64,000 bases of DNA from Bordetella genomosp. 1 (GCF_002261335.1 NZ_NEVL01000003.1:372001-436000); one strand, 5' to 3'. Shown: positions 51,739 through 62,335, numbered from the stretch's first letter. Notes: a model not told the origin generated them from the sequence alone. Translations and numbers: made by a program.

Positions 51739-53016
51739 TCATTGACGCGTCCCGGCCGCTGCGGGCGTCACCGCCTGGCGCAGCAGGTCGTAGGTCGTGG
51801 CGCCGGGCAGGCGCGAGAAGAAGTCGTTGCGACTTTCGTTGTCGGCCCAGGCCGACCAGAGCGACACCACCACCAGCAGACCGTCATGCCAGGTCACCCG
51901 GGCCTCGAGGTCGCCGGCGCTCTCGCCGGCTTTGTCGGCCACGGTGAAGCGCAACCGGCGCGCGTCGATGCCCTGCTCCGCCAGCTCGGCGTCGGGCGCG
52001 TTCGATACCAGGGTCAAGGGGCGCGCATCGGGCGTCTGCTTCGAGAAATACTGCTGCAGCATCCGGGGTGCGGCGGTCTCCAGGTCCGGCGCATTGTCCA
52101 TCGGTTGCATCCACAACCAGATCAGCCCCACGTCCCTGCCCTGGCTGCGCCGCACCATGTGCAGTTCGGCCGGCAGGCTGCCCTTGAAATCATTGATGGG
52201 GATCTCCCAGCCCGGCGGCACCGCGATCGTGCGGGTGCGTGCGCCCAGGCGCAGCGGCACCGCCTGCAGCCCGCCGCCGAAGTTGGCCTGCTCGCCATCC
52301 GCAAAGCGCAGCGGCCGCATGAAGGCCACCGCATGGGCGTCGACGTCGCGCAGCTGCGCCTGCCCGGCCTCCGGCGAGCGGCCCTCGCCGAGATCGGCCA
52401 CGAAGTGAATCGCGAGCGCCTCCCGGCCGCGCGCGAAACAGTAGCTGATCAGCGCGCTCCGGGGCTCGCCCTGGGCCGGCTTCATGGCGTAGACCTGCGC
52501 CTCGGTCTGGTCGGGGGCGACCCGCGTGATGCGCGGCGCGTAGCCCGCCACGCGCGCCTCGTAGGTGCAGATCCGCAGCGCGGCGCCCGGCGAACGCAGT
52601 GCGTAGCCGACGATGGTGGTCTCGATGGGGAGCGCGGCGCCGGGCTGGGCGGCGATCTTGCCGATGATCTTGACGCGGCCCAGCGTGCCGGCCTCGGGCG
52701 GCTCCATCGGCACGGTTTCCACCTTGGCCTGGCCCGGCACCGCGGCGCGGAAGTTGAGCGAGGGGATGCCGAAGTCGAACGTGTGCGCGGTCCAGCCGGG
52801 GGCGATGTCGTCGCCGTCGGCTGCCACGCGCTCTGCTGCCGCGACCTGCGTCTCCGCCGCGACCTGCGCCGCGCCCGCCAGCAGCAATGCCGCGCCCACG
52901 AACGCGGCCCATGGCGACGCCGCGCGCCGTATGCGCCGAGGCACAAGCGGTGAGCGCTGCGGGCGGCTCCCGCGACGAACGCGGGCCGGGTCGGCCTGGA
53001 GTCGGTGTTGCGTCAT
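51739..53016 (-). CDS. hypothetical exported protein
   Basis: A 425-residue protein. The N-terminus has an Arg-rich stretch (RRIRRAASPW) before a hydrophobic segment at about 33-52 (AAFVGAALLLAGAAQVAAE), either a long signal peptide or a membrane anchor. The remainder alternates beta-type segments (WTAHTFDFGIPSLNFRAAVP, PPGWEIPINDFKGSLPAELHMVRR) and ends with LPGATTYDLLRQAV. I do not recognise the family. The start at 53016 was chosen over 53157 because the extension is Arg/Ala junk. It probably headed an operon with the broken gene that follows. Confidence 0.75.
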   Translation of the reverse strand: MTQHRLQADPARVRRGSRPQRSPLVPRRIRRAASPWAAFVGAALLLAGAAQVAAETQVAAAERVAADGDDIAPGWTAHTFDFGIPSLNFRAAVPGQAKVETVPMEPPEAGTLGRVKIIGKIAAQPGAALPIETTIVGYALRSPGAALRICTYEARVAGYAPRITRVAPDQTEAQVYAMKPAQGEPRSALISYCFARGREALAIHFVADLGEGRSPEAGQAQLRDVDAHAVAFMRPLRFADGEQANFGGGLQAVPLRLGARTRTIAVPPGWEIPINDFKGSLPAELHMVRRSQGRDVGLIWLWMQPMDNAPDLETAAPRMLQQYFSKQTPDARPLTLVSNAPDAELAEQGIDARRLRFTVADKAGESAGDLEARVTWHDGLLVVVSLWSAWADNESRNDFFSRLPGATTYDLLRQAVTPAAAGTRQ

Positions 53017-53209
53017 TCCGTATCCTGGTGCGGCGCGGGCGCGCATGGCCCCTGCCCTGGGTCTTCGAGCATAACCGAGCTCGCGCGCCGCGGCCGCACG
53101 AGCGCCCCGGCTGCGGCTAAGATGCGCAAGTTGCGCGCGCAACCGCGCGTGTCCCACCCGTCGGCTCCGTCGACACGCGCGCCCGCTCGCGCCATCTCAT
53201 CCAGGCACC

Positions 53210-54178
53210 ATGACCGATTCCGATCCGCACGGCTCCGCTACCCTCGCCCGGACGCTGGCCATCGCCAGCGCCGTCGTCATCGGTCTCGCGTGGCCGCTCA
53301 ATCTCACGCGCTATTGGTCCTTGCTCAGCACGGCGGACGTGCTGCGCTCGCTGGCGCCCCTGCCCGGCGCCATTGCGCTGGGCGCGGCCATCGTCTGGTG
53401 GACGAGCCGGCGCCGCCTCGCCGCGCACGGCCACCCCCGTCTGAGCGTGCGCGCCGTGCTGCCCCTGTTCCTCGTGTTCCAGCTGCTCGCCGTCGTGTTG
53501 GACGTGCTGGCCGGGGCCTCCGGGCAGCGGACGGTCGGCCCGATCATGGCGGTGCTGCGCGCGCTCGGCGCGGCCTCGTGGATGTCGGACGTCGCGTGGA
53601 TGACGACGATCCTCAGCGTGCAGCAGATGCTGCTCTGCTGGCTGCTGCCCTGGCTTGCGGCGCGCGCCACGCTGGCGCTGTGCCTGCGCCGCGGCGCAGG
53701 CGGGCCGCCGAGCGCGTGGGCGCCGTCAGCGGCCGCGTTCGTCGCGTCGGCCACGGCGGTCTTCTATTTCTGGAAGCTGTTCGTCGCCAGCGCCGGCCTG
53801 AATCAGGTGGCGCTGCCCGACGCGCGCCTGGCGCCGCTGGTGGTGGACCTGTACGTCGTGCCGCTCATCACCGCCGCCATCGTCGCGGCCGTCCTGAGCC
53901 GCTGGGCGCCGCTCGCCACGCGCAGCCTGGGCGCGGGCCGGGCGGTCGCGCTGGGCAGCGCCATCTGCGCGCTGACCATCGGCTTTGCCGTGCTGCTGCT
54001 CATCGTGGCGTTGTGGCTGCTGCCCCCGCTCACCGGCCTCAAGCTGCTTTCGCTGGTGGTGGGCAAGCCGCTGCCGATGCTGGCGCTGCACGCGTCCCTG
54101 GTGTGCCTGTCGGCCGTGGTGCTGGCGCGGCTGTTGCTGCGTCCGCGGCCGCGCGCGGCACAGCCCGCCGTGGTTTGA
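53210..54178 (+). CDS. hypothetical polytopic membrane protein
   Basis: A 322-residue protein with about eight hydrophobic segments spread along its length and short polar loops, so it is an integral inner-membrane protein. No transporter motif or conserved catalytic residue stands out. The ATG at 53210 is the only good start. It is divergent from the exported protein at 53016, with a 193-base gap, and convergent with the gene at 54231. Function unknown. Confidence 0.75.
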   Translation: MTDSDPHGSATLARTLAIASAVVIGLAWPLNLTRYWSLLSTADVLRSLAPLPGAIALGAAIVWWTSRRRLAAHGHPRLSVRAVLPLFLVFQLLAVVLDVLAGASGQRTVGPIMAVLRALGAASWMSDVAWMTTILSVQQMLLCWLLPWLAARATLALCLRRGAGGPPSAWAPSAAAFVASATAVFYFWKLFVASAGLNQVALPDARLAPLVVDLYVVPLITAAIVAAVLSRWAPLATRSLGAGRAVALGSAICALTIGFAVLLLIVALWLLPPLTGLKLLSLVVGKPLPMLALHASLVCLSAVVLARLLLRPRPRAAQPAVV

Positions 54179-54230
54179 CGCGGATACGCGCGTTGCGTGT
54201 CCGGCAGCGCCCCACGGCTGCAGCCGGACC

Positions 54231-54665
54231 TCAGTCCCAGCAGACGGTGTAGACGGTGTAGCCCTCGGGCGTGTCGGGCGCGGCGGCGTGCTTGCCATAG
54301 GGCCAGCCGGTGATGATGCCGTCGGCCTCCAGGCCGTCGAGCCATTGCTCGGCGACCTCGGGCGGCGCGCTGGAGATCACATGGATGTTTTCGGCGGCCG
54401 GCCAGTCTTCGCATTCCAGCGCCATGACCCAGTCGCCGTGCAGTCCCACATAGACGCCGAGCACGTCCGGACGTTGCGCGATGGCCTGGAAATGCGCGTG
54501 AATCGCGGCCAGCGGCGGGCGCCCTTCGCCCCATTGATTGGGCGCGATCGACTCTTCCTGGTCGTTGCCCGTGAAGTACGCGTCGAGCGTCACGATGGGC
54601 AGATGGTCTTCGTCGCGCGCGTCCAGCGCTTCGAGTTGGTCGAGCAGGGTCTTGCGCGGGTCCAT
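54231..54665 (-). CDS. hypothetical acidic cytoplasmic protein
   Basis: A 144-residue soluble acidic protein starting MDPRKTLLDQLEALDARDED. GGAGC precedes the ATG at 54665. The middle (WVMALECEDWPAAENIHVISSAPPEVAEQWLDGLEADGI) suggests an alpha/beta fold similar to small proteins of unknown function found across proteobacteria. I cannot name the family. It stands alone downstream of a lipoprotein gene on the same strand. Confidence 0.75.
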   Translation of the reverse strand: MDPRKTLLDQLEALDARDEDHLPIVTLDAYFTGNDQEESIAPNQWGEGRPPLAAIHAHFQAIAQRPDVLGVYVGLHGDWVMALECEDWPAAENIHVISSAPPEVAEQWLDGLEADGIITGWPYGKHAAAPDTPEGYTVYTVCWD

Positions 54666-54753
54666 CGGGGCTCCTGTAGGCGGGCGCGCGCAGCGCGTGT
54701 CTGCGCGGCGGGGGGCCGCAAGAATACCGCAACGGCGCGGGGAATCGTGCCGC

Positions 54754-55020
54754 TCAGCGGCCGAAGGCCTTGCGCAGCCGTTCGGCTTCGGCCAGATTGA
54801 GCCGCCGCGCTTCCTGCTCCGCGTAGTCGCGTTCGCCGCTTTCGTAGCTGCCCTCGTGCATGCACAGGCGGCGACTGATCTTGCACTGGATATCGGCGCT
54901 CGCGGCCGAGGTGGTCGGCCCGGCGGCATCGGCCTCGCGCTTGGGACTGGACGAGCAGCCCGCCACCAGCAACACGAGCGCGGCGGCCGCGCCCAGGTGG
55001 TTCAACAGTTTTACTGCCAT
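54754..55020 (-). CDS. small lipoprotein
   Basis: An 88-residue protein with a lipoprotein signal: a short charged start, hydrophobic stretch, then LVAGCSSS, where the Cys (residue 22) would be lipidated. The mature part has two more cysteines (DIQCKISRRLCMHEG) and a C-terminal helix rich in Glu and Arg (YAEQEARRLNLAEAERLRKA). No family recognised. Its own short transcript is likely. Confidence 0.8.
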   Translation of the reverse strand: MAVKLLNHLGAAAALVLLVAGCSSSPKREADAAGPTTSAASADIQCKISRRLCMHEGSYESGERDYAEQEARRLNLAEAERLRKAFGR

Positions 55021-55165
55021 GCGTGGTCAACCCTGAAAAAAGGCGGTGAATCCCCGTTTATAACAAGCGTTGCGTGAAATTCGCGTCACGTTTGCGCTGC
55101 GCGCGGTCGCGGAAACGCGCTGGCAGCACGGCGGTCACTGTTCAGTGCAATACGCCGCCCGTCGC

Positions 55166-56008
55166 TCAGGCAGGCGAACCGCGCGGCGCGTCGGGGGACG
55201 CGGTGGCGCCCGAGGCGTCCTCGCGCAGGCTCGGCTCGAAGTACAGCACGTCGGTCCAGTACAGCCCGAGCGGATACTCGGTGCTGCGATCGCGGGTGTT
55301 GTCGCAGTCGTCGTCCAGGCGCAGGCCGTGAAACGCCTCCAGCGGGCCGGCCGTGCGCGTGGCGCAGGCCTCCCTGAGCACGCGCGCGGCGTCGCGCAGG
55401 TCGGCGGGCAGCGCGTCGAGCGCCTGCCCCGCCGCCACGCACAGCGCCAGCTCGGCCTCGGCGCGGGCCCGCAAGACATCGGGATCGCTCTCGGACATGA
55501 TTTCCAGCTCGATGGTTTCGAGCTGCACGCGCCGGTCGCGGTGCTGCGCGAGAAACGCGAGGGTTTCGTCGAGCAGCCCCGGCAGCAGGTCGTATGCGCC
55601 GCGCGCAGCCTGCGGCGCCTGTGCCGGCGCGGCCGTGCCGAACCAGCGTTTCAGGCTGGCCACCAGTCCGCCAGTGTGCAAAGACGCGTGCGCAGCGGCA
55701 TGCGCAGCGGTGTGCGCAGCGGCGGGCATCGTCTCTTGGGCGATGTGCTCGCGCAGGATCGCCACGAAGCGCTGGACGCGCGCGTAGCCCGCGTCGAAAT
55801 CGGCATTGATGGCGTACAGCGGCACGGGCTCGTCGTCCAGGCCGTCCGACAGCAGCGAGGCCGACAGCCGGGCGTCGGCCGACGCCAGCAGGCGGAAGCT
55901 GAACGGCACGGCGTACGGCCATTCGGACAGGCCTGCGCAGCTGCGCGGCCGATCCGCGTATTCGGCGGGCTGGTTGTCGAGACTGTAGAGATATGACCGG
56001 TTGGCCAT
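55166..56008 (-). CDS. hypothetical protein beginning MANRSYLYS
   Basis: A 280-residue cytoplasmic protein. MANRSYLYSLDNQP at the start and PYAVPFSFRLLASADAR near 31 recur in a family of unknown function. A His/Ala-rich loop (AAAHTAAHAAAHASLH) interrupts at about 95-112 and looks like a recent short-repeat expansion. The second half is helical (LPGLLDETLAFLAQHRDRRVQLETIELEIM) and ends with an acidic tail. It is divergent from a MarR gene. No function can be proposed. Confidence 0.75.
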   Translation of the reverse strand: MANRSYLYSLDNQPAEYADRPRSCAGLSEWPYAVPFSFRLLASADARLSASLLSDGLDDEPVPLYAINADFDAGYARVQRFVAILREHIAQETMPAAAHTAAHAAAHASLHTGGLVASLKRWFGTAAPAQAPQAARGAYDLLPGLLDETLAFLAQHRDRRVQLETIELEIMSESDPDVLRARAEAELALCVAAGQALDALPADLRDAARVLREACATRTAGPLEAFHGLRLDDDCDNTRDRSTEYPLGLYWTDVLYFEPSLREDASGATASPDAPRGSPA

Positions 56009-56281
56009 GGCGTGCTCCGGGTCGAGATCCGCGCCGGCAACCTCGCGGCCGCCCGCAGCCAGTGGCGCGCGAGGCGCCGGGGAAGCGGCGCCGTCTGGCT
56101 CGACGGCGTGCGGCGCCCATTATGCCAAAGCCGACGCTCCGGCGGCGTCACACCGGACCGGCGCCTCCACGCGGCGCACGGCGCGCATTGGCGCCGGCCG
56201 AGATTCGATGCGACGACATGGATACGTGCTGTGCAACAGGATTATTTATATCGTCATGCGACATACACTACACTCGTCCGT

Positions 56282-56713
56282 ATGCCCCGCTCCCACCGCT
56301 CCGCATCCCGCCCGCCGCTGGCCCCCGCCGACTACGCCCTGCTCTCGGATTTCCGCTATGCCCTGCGCAACTTCATCGCGTTCAGCGAAGACGCGGCGAC
56401 CGCGCTCGGTCTCACCCCGCAGCAGCACCAGGCCATGCTGGCGGTCAAGGGCGCCGGCGGCAGTCTGTACGTGGGCCAGATCGCGGAACGCCTGCACATC
56501 AAACCGCACTCCGCCGCCGAACTGGTGTCGCGCTTGGAGCGCCAGGGCCTGGCGGAGCGGCTCCCCGACGCGGAAGACGGCCGGCGCGTGAGCGTGGTGC
56601 TCACCGGTCAGGCCGAGCATCTGCTGGCCGAGCTCTCCGCCGCGCATCTGGAAGAGCTGCGCGCCATCCGCCCCTTGTTGCAGCGCCTGCTCGGCCGCAC
56701 CGGCGCCGCCTGA
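56282..56713 (+). CDS. MarR-family transcriptional regulator
   Basis: A 143-residue winged-helix regulator. SDFRYALRNFIAFSEDAATALGLTPQQHQAMLAVKG leads to the DNA-binding helices (YVGQIAERLHIKPHSAAELVSRLERQGLAERLP) and wing (DAEDGRRVSVVLT), ending with a dimerisation helix. The ATG at 56282 was chosen because it begins the domain; an AT-rich promoter patch (56240-56280) lies directly before it. Proteins of this type sense phenolics or oxidants. The target is unknown; the divergent neighbour at 56008 is a candidate. Confidence 0.9.
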   Translation: MPRSHRSASRPPLAPADYALLSDFRYALRNFIAFSEDAATALGLTPQQHQAMLAVKGAGGSLYVGQIAERLHIKPHSAAELVSRLERQGLAERLPDAEDGRRVSVVLTGQAEHLLAELSAAHLEELRAIRPLLQRLLGRTGAA

Positions 56714-56875
56714 GCCCGGGCCGTTCCCCCTCCCCCGCCCCTGCGTGCCCGCCCGGCTTGTCCGCGCGGGCCGGCGGCGCTACCGTGGGCTTGTGGCCGC
56801 GTGCCCTCCCGACCGCCATCCGCGGGGCGAAAGCGTGCGGCACGGGGCCTGCCGCGGCCCGCTGAGCGGCTTAAG

Positions 56876-56896
56876 GTATACTCCACCATAGTATCC
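56876..56896 (+). promoter_or_regulatory. FrmR operator (RcnR/CsoR type)
   Basis: ATACT (56878-56882) and AGTAT (56890-56894) flank the pyrimidine-rich centre CCACCAT, the TACT-N-AGTA layout recognised by RcnR/FrmR tetramers. It ends 23 bases before the frmR start, well placed to block transcription of frmR-frmA until formaldehyde is sensed. Confidence 0.7.
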
Positions 56897-56918
56897 ACCG
56901 ACATGGACGGCGAGCCTC

Positions 56919-58365
<1,447 letters not shown>

Positions 58366-58384
58366 GCGGTCGCGACGCCGCATG

Positions 58385-58422
58385 AAAAAGCCGGGATGGT
58401 ACATCACCATCCCGGCTTTTTT
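58385..58422. terminator. bidirectional terminator after frmA
   Basis: AAAAAGCCGGGATGGT (58385-58400), loop ACATC, ACCATCCCGGCTTTTTT (58406-58422): a 16-bp perfect stem with A-run before and T-run after, so it can stop both frmA and the convergent gene at 58446. Confidence 0.93.
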
Positions 58423-58445
58423 CATGTTGCCCTGCCCTGCGCCGC

Positions 58446-59330
58446 TCAGCGTTCGGGCACGTCGTAGCTCACGGCCACGCGGTTGAAGTTGGCGCCGTAC
58501 TGCTTCACGTCGTACTTGTAGGGGGCGCTCTCGCCTGGCTTGAGCTTCTGCACGCGCAAGCGCTCCGAGCGCGCGCCCGTCACCTGGTTCTTGCCGTCGT
58601 AGAGCGTGAAGTAGAGCCGCACCTGCTCGACCGTCTCCTCGCTGGTGTTGGTCACGCGGCCCTCCACCGTGACGTACTTGTACTGGTAGCGCGTCGTGAA
58701 GTTGAGCGTGCCGGTGCCGATGCCCGCCTCGGTACGATCCAGGGTGATGTCGAGCTTGGGGCGGATGCCGGGCAACGGCGCCTGCCTGGCGGGCAGCCAG
58801 TCGGTCTTGGCCTCGGTCACGCGCGCGAAATTGCGCCCTTCGAGCTCCAGCGGCACGCGCTGGCCCGGGTACAGCTGTTCGGGCAAGGGCCAGTTCGGCC
58901 GCAGTTCGAGCTTCTGGGCGCCGTCGTAGATCGCGAAGCGCGGCGTGGGCGCGAGCACGATCATGTCGCTGCTGTTGTTCACCACCTCGGCGTACAGGCG
59001 CGCGCGGCCGATCTCGTCCTCGAGCCGGCGCAGCGGCGTGATCTCGAGCTGGCTGTTGTCGAACAGCTTGAAGTTGTCGTCGAGCAGCTCGGCAGCCGTC
59101 AGCCGCACGTGCTCGACCACGCGGATCTCGGCCGGCTCCACGCGCACGATGCGGCTGGGCTCCACCCGGGCCGCGGGTTTGGCCGGCTCGGCCGTGGCGG
59201 CGCCGCGCGGCGGCTGCGGCTTGAGTTGCTGCCAGCCCGCGTAGCCGGCCGCCGCCACCACGATCAGCGACACCAGGATCACGAGCCGCCGGGCCGGCGC
59301 CTGACGGGCGGGAGTGGGCTTACTTTTCAC
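58446..59330 (-). CDS. hypothetical membrane-anchored protein, FxLYD-like extracytoplasmic domains
   Basis: A 294-residue protein with one N-terminal membrane segment (about 14-32), a Pro/Ala-rich linker, then two beta-rich domains. The second (TVEGRVTNTSEETVEQVRLYFTLYDGKNQV) resembles FxLYD/DUF3426-type immunoglobulin-like domains. The first 11 bases overlap the end of the gene upstream, so the two are coupled, and the second domains of the two proteins look alike, suggesting an old duplication. Function unknown. Confidence 0.75.
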   Translation of the reverse strand: MKSKPTPARQAPARRLVILVSLIVVAAAGYAGWQQLKPQPPRGAATAEPAKPAARVEPSRIVRVEPAEIRVVEHVRLTAAELLDDNFKLFDNSQLEITPLRRLEDEIGRARLYAEVVNNSSDMIVLAPTPRFAIYDGAQKLELRPNWPLPEQLYPGQRVPLELEGRNFARVTEAKTDWLPARQAPLPGIRPKLDITLDRTEAGIGTGTLNFTTRYQYKYVTVEGRVTNTSEETVEQVRLYFTLYDGKNQVTGARSERLRVQKLKPGESAPYKYDVKQYGANFNRVAVSYDVPER

Positions 59331-60207
59331 TTTGCACCATATATTCGTACGCGGCGATACGCCCTTCGCGATAAAGCTTCAAGTGCACCTCGAACGTGGT
59401 CGTGGCCTGCGGCGCCAGGCGATTGGCCTTGGCGTAGCCGGTGCCGGTGCCGATGATGCGGCCGTCCTCGCCATAGAGCACCGTCGTGATCTGCGAGCCG
59501 GTGGTCTCGGTGGTCGACTGATTGGTGAGCAGGCCGATCAGGCGCAGGCTGTTGTCGTTGCGCACCAGCTGCACCTTGCTTGCCTTCACGTCGAGCTGGT
59601 GCGAGCGCGAGGCCGTCGGCGTGTTCACCTGCAGCGTGTAGCCGCTGTGCGCCTCGCTCGGCACCGAGATCGTGACGGGCGTGTATTCGCCCGGCTGCAG
59701 CGTGCGCGCCAGCGGCGAACCATAGGCCGAACCCAGCGCGACCTCGCCCTGGCGGAACGTCGCGGTCACGCGCGGCGCGTCGATGCGACGGCCGGTCTCG
59801 TTGTGGATCATGAACAGCAGCTCGCGGCGGCCGCGCTCGCCCACCTCCTGCACCTCGCCCAGCCGGACCAGACTGGCGTCGATCGGCGGCTCGCGGTGGA
59901 CCGGAGTGGGCGTCGGGCGCGAGGGGGTGAGCAGCGACACCAGCACCGGCACCAGGGTGGTGGCGGCTACGATGGCCACCAGGGCGATCAGGGCGCCCTT
60001 GCCCAGCGTGCGCGGCGCGGCGGCCGGCTGCATGTTGCGCAGGATCTTCTCGAGCCGCTGCGCGACGTCGTCTTCGACCAGGGTGGTGGCGCTGCAATGG
60101 TTGCAGCGATATTCGTTGGGGGCCAGCTTGGTGAACGCGCTGCTGCCGCAGGCCGAGCAGGTCAGCGTCACCGTGTTGATGGTGGTTGGCTTGGGCGTCA
60201 TGGTCAT
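59320..60207 (-). CDS. hypothetical zinc-ribbon membrane protein
   Basis: A 295-residue protein. The N-terminus holds a zinc ribbon, CSACG near 17 and CNHCS near 35, in the cytoplasm. One membrane segment lies at about 70-92. The extracytoplasmic part has beta-domains of the same type as its neighbour (LRLIGLLTNQSTTETTGSQITTVLYGEDG). I chose the ATG at 60207; 60201 is equally possible. Zinc ribbon, membrane anchor and outer beta-domain is a layout seen in uncharacterised proteins of many bacteria. Function unknown. Confidence 0.75.
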   Translation of the reverse strand: MTMTPKPTTINTVTLTCSACGSSAFTKLAPNEYRCNHCSATTLVEDDVAQRLEKILRNMQPAAAPRTLGKGALIALVAIVAATTLVPVLVSLLTPSRPTPTPVHREPPIDASLVRLGEVQEVGERGRRELLFMIHNETGRRIDAPRVTATFRQGEVALGSAYGSPLARTLQPGEYTPVTISVPSEAHSGYTLQVNTPTASRSHQLDVKASKVQLVRNDNSLRLIGLLTNQSTTETTGSQITTVLYGEDGRIIGTGTGYAKANRLAPQATTTFEVHLKLYREGRIAAYEYMVQSEK

Positions 60208-60512
60208 GCGCCGCCGGGCAATCGGCGGGCAGAATGGAGTCTGTAAGCGGATCGGAGGCGCGCAAGAATAGCGCGAAGCAGGCCGGCCTGTGGCCACGCG
60301 GTGGCGCGCGGTGACAACCCCATCGCGCCCCACCCTCCCCGCCAGGCTGGCGTCGCAATGCCGTCAGGGTGCCGGAATGGCCGCGATTTCAAGGCCTTGC
60401 GACACGCGCGCCGGCCCCCCGGAGCACCGCAAGGCCGCGCCGGGGGCTGCCGCAACTGGTTGCACGTGCAACAAACCCGCGCCGCCCCGCGCCGACTCGC
60501 CGGCGTGCCGGC
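60208..60512. other. 305-base stretch without a gene
   Basis: Between the zinc-ribbon gene start and the end of the SDR gene. GC-rich with no coding frame I can support, no repeat and no RNA motif. Presumably holds the promoter for the two-gene unit to its left. Confidence 0.4.
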
Positions 60513-61127
60513 TCACTGGTCGCGCGACCAGCCCACGCGGTAGATGCGGCCGGTCTGCGCGCCCTCGGCGCTCTTGGCATAGGCCAGCGCCGCATCGGCC
60601 GCCGGCACCGGCTTCACACCGCGGAAGTACGGCCCGTACGAAGGCAATGCCTCCTCGATCACGGTCGGGCTCACGGCGTTGATGCGCACCCCGCGCGGCA
60701 ACTCGATGGCCGCGCCGCGCACAAAGCCGTCGAGCGCGCCGTTGACCATCGCCGCCGAGGCGCCGAGCCGGATCGGGTCGTCGTTGAGCAGGCCGCTGGT
60801 GAGCGTGAAGGAGCCGCCGTCGCGGATCGTGGCCAGGCCCAGCATGACCAGGTTGACCTGCCCCATCAGCTTGTTGCGCAGGCCCACGTCGAACTCGGCT
60901 GCCGTGAATTCCGCGAGCGGGCCGAAATGCACCGAGCCGGTGGTGCTGACCAGCGCGTCGAACGCGCCGGCCTGGGCGTACATGGCGCGGATGGACGCCG
61001 CATCCGTGATGTCAACCCGCAGGTCGCCGCTGCCGCGGTTGATGCGCACGACCTCATGCAGCTGGGCGAGTTCGGCCTGCACGGCGCGGCCGATGGTGCC
61101 GCTGGCACCGACGAGAAGAATCTTCAT
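60513..61127 (-). CDS. short-chain dehydrogenase/reductase
   Basis: A 204-residue oxidoreductase, shorter than the usual 250. The N-terminus MKILLVGASGTIGRAVQAEL is the NADP-binding fold, VSTTGSVHFG the NNAG-like segment, and SPTVIEEALP the PG-type loop. The classic Ser-Tyr-x-x-x-Lys triad is not apparent (LTSGLLNDDP, then no YxxxK), so this belongs to the atypical SDR branch that includes short YbjT-like proteins. ATG at 61127 follows AAGGAG. It lies 26 bases after the MFS gene on the same strand, likely one operon. Confidence 0.85.
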   Translation of the reverse strand: MKILLVGASGTIGRAVQAELAQLHEVVRINRGSGDLRVDITDAASIRAMYAQAGAFDALVSTTGSVHFGPLAEFTAAEFDVGLRNKLMGQVNLVMLGLATIRDGGSFTLTSGLLNDDPIRLGASAAMVNGALDGFVRGAAIELPRGVRINAVSPTVIEEALPSYGPYFRGVKPVPAADAALAYAKSAEGAQTGRIYRVGWSRDQ

Positions 61128-61153
61128 GGAAAGGCTCCTTGGGATGAGAGGGA

Positions 61154-62335
61154 TCAGGCGCCGATGGCGCGCTCGCGGCCGGCCAGCGCGCCCATCGCGG
61201 CGCCGATCAGCGCAAGCGCGGCGCACAGCAGCAAGGGTGCGGCCCAGCCGCCGGCGAGGTCGTGCAGCTTGCCCATCGCGATCGGGCCGGCCGCGGCAAG
61301 CAGATAGCCCACGAACTGCGCCATGCCCGACAGCGCGGCGGCCTGCGAAGCGTGGCCGGTGCGCATGGCGATGAACGAAAGGCCGAGGATGATGCCGGCG
61401 CCGGTGCCCACGCCGAACAGCACGGCCCAGAGATAGGCCAGCTGCGGCGCGCCCGCCAGCCCGGCAAGCGCCAGCGCCGAGCACAAGGCCGCGCCGGCGG
61501 CCAGGGCACGCTGGTCGCGCAGCCGCCTCATGAGGGGGCTGATCAACAGGCCCGGCACCGCCGAGGCCAGCTGCAGCGTGCCGTGCACCGAGCCCGCCTG
61601 CGCGGCCGTCATGCCGCCGGACGCCAGGATCGAGGGCAGCCAGCCGACCGCCACGTAGTAGATCGTGGAATTCAGGCCCAGATACAGCGTGACCTGCCAG
61701 GCCAGCGCCGAGTGCCACACCCGGCCGCCGTGCGGCGGCGTGGCGGCATCGCGGCTCGGCGCGGTGCGGTTGCGCAACTGCGGCAGCCATGCCACCAGGG
61801 CCACCGCGGTGAGCAGCGCCAGCAGCGCGAGCGCGCCGCGCCACGCGAAGCGCGACGCCAGCGGCACCATCAACGCCGAGCCGGCCGCGGCCGCCACGCC
61901 CATCGCCAGCGCATACGCGCCGGTGAGCGCTGGCACGTGGCCGGGGAAGTCGCGCTTGACCACGCTGGGCAGCAGCACGTTGCCGGCGGCGATGCCCATG
62001 CCGATGATCCAGGTGCCCACATACAGAAAGCCGGTGCCGCCGGCCGAGCGCAGCAGGATGCCGGCGCCGATCACCACCAGCGCGCCGAACAGCGCGCGCT
62101 CCAGGCCGTATTCGCGCGCCAGCAGCACGCTGAACGGCGACAGCAGCGCAAAGGCCAGCAGCGGCAAGGTGGTGAGCGCGCCGGCCGCCACGGTGTCCAG
62201 CCCCAGGTCGCTCTGGAGCGTGTTGAGCAAGGGCGGCAGGCCGGTGACGGGCAGCCGCAGATTGGCGGCGATCAGCAGGATGCCGGCGATCAGCAACATT
62301 GGATGGGCGGGAACACGAGAAGCAGAGGGAGTCAC
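61154..62335 (-). CDS. MFS transporter, CynX/NimT family
   Basis: About 393 residues, 12 hydrophobic segments. LLIAGILLIAANLRLPVTGLPPLL is the typical opening of the CynX family. The start is uncertain: GTG at 62335 gives a 12-residue tail before segment 1, ATG at 62299 starts inside it; neither has a good ribosome binding site. It is divergent from an AraC regulator whose closest known arrangement is E. coli nimR-nimT, where NimT exports 2-nitroimidazole. Substrate here is inferred only by analogy. Confidence 0.85.
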   Translation of the reverse strand: MTPSASRVPAHPMLLIAGILLIAANLRLPVTGLPPLLNTLQSDLGLDTVAAGALTTLPLLAFALLSPFSVLLAREYGLERALFGALVVIGAGILLRSAGGTGFLYVGTWIIGMGIAAGNVLLPSVVKRDFPGHVPALTGAYALAMGVAAAAGSALMVPLASRFAWRGALALLALLTAVALVAWLPQLRNRTAPSRDAATPPHGGRVWHSALAWQVTLYLGLNSTIYYVAVGWLPSILASGGMTAAQAGSVHGTLQLASAVPGLLISPLMRRLRDQRALAAGAALCSALALAGLAGAPQLAYLWAVLFGVGTGAGIILGLSFIAMRTGHASQAAALSGMAQFVGYLLAAAGPIAMGKLHDLAGGWAAPLLLCAALALIGAAMGALAGRERAIGA

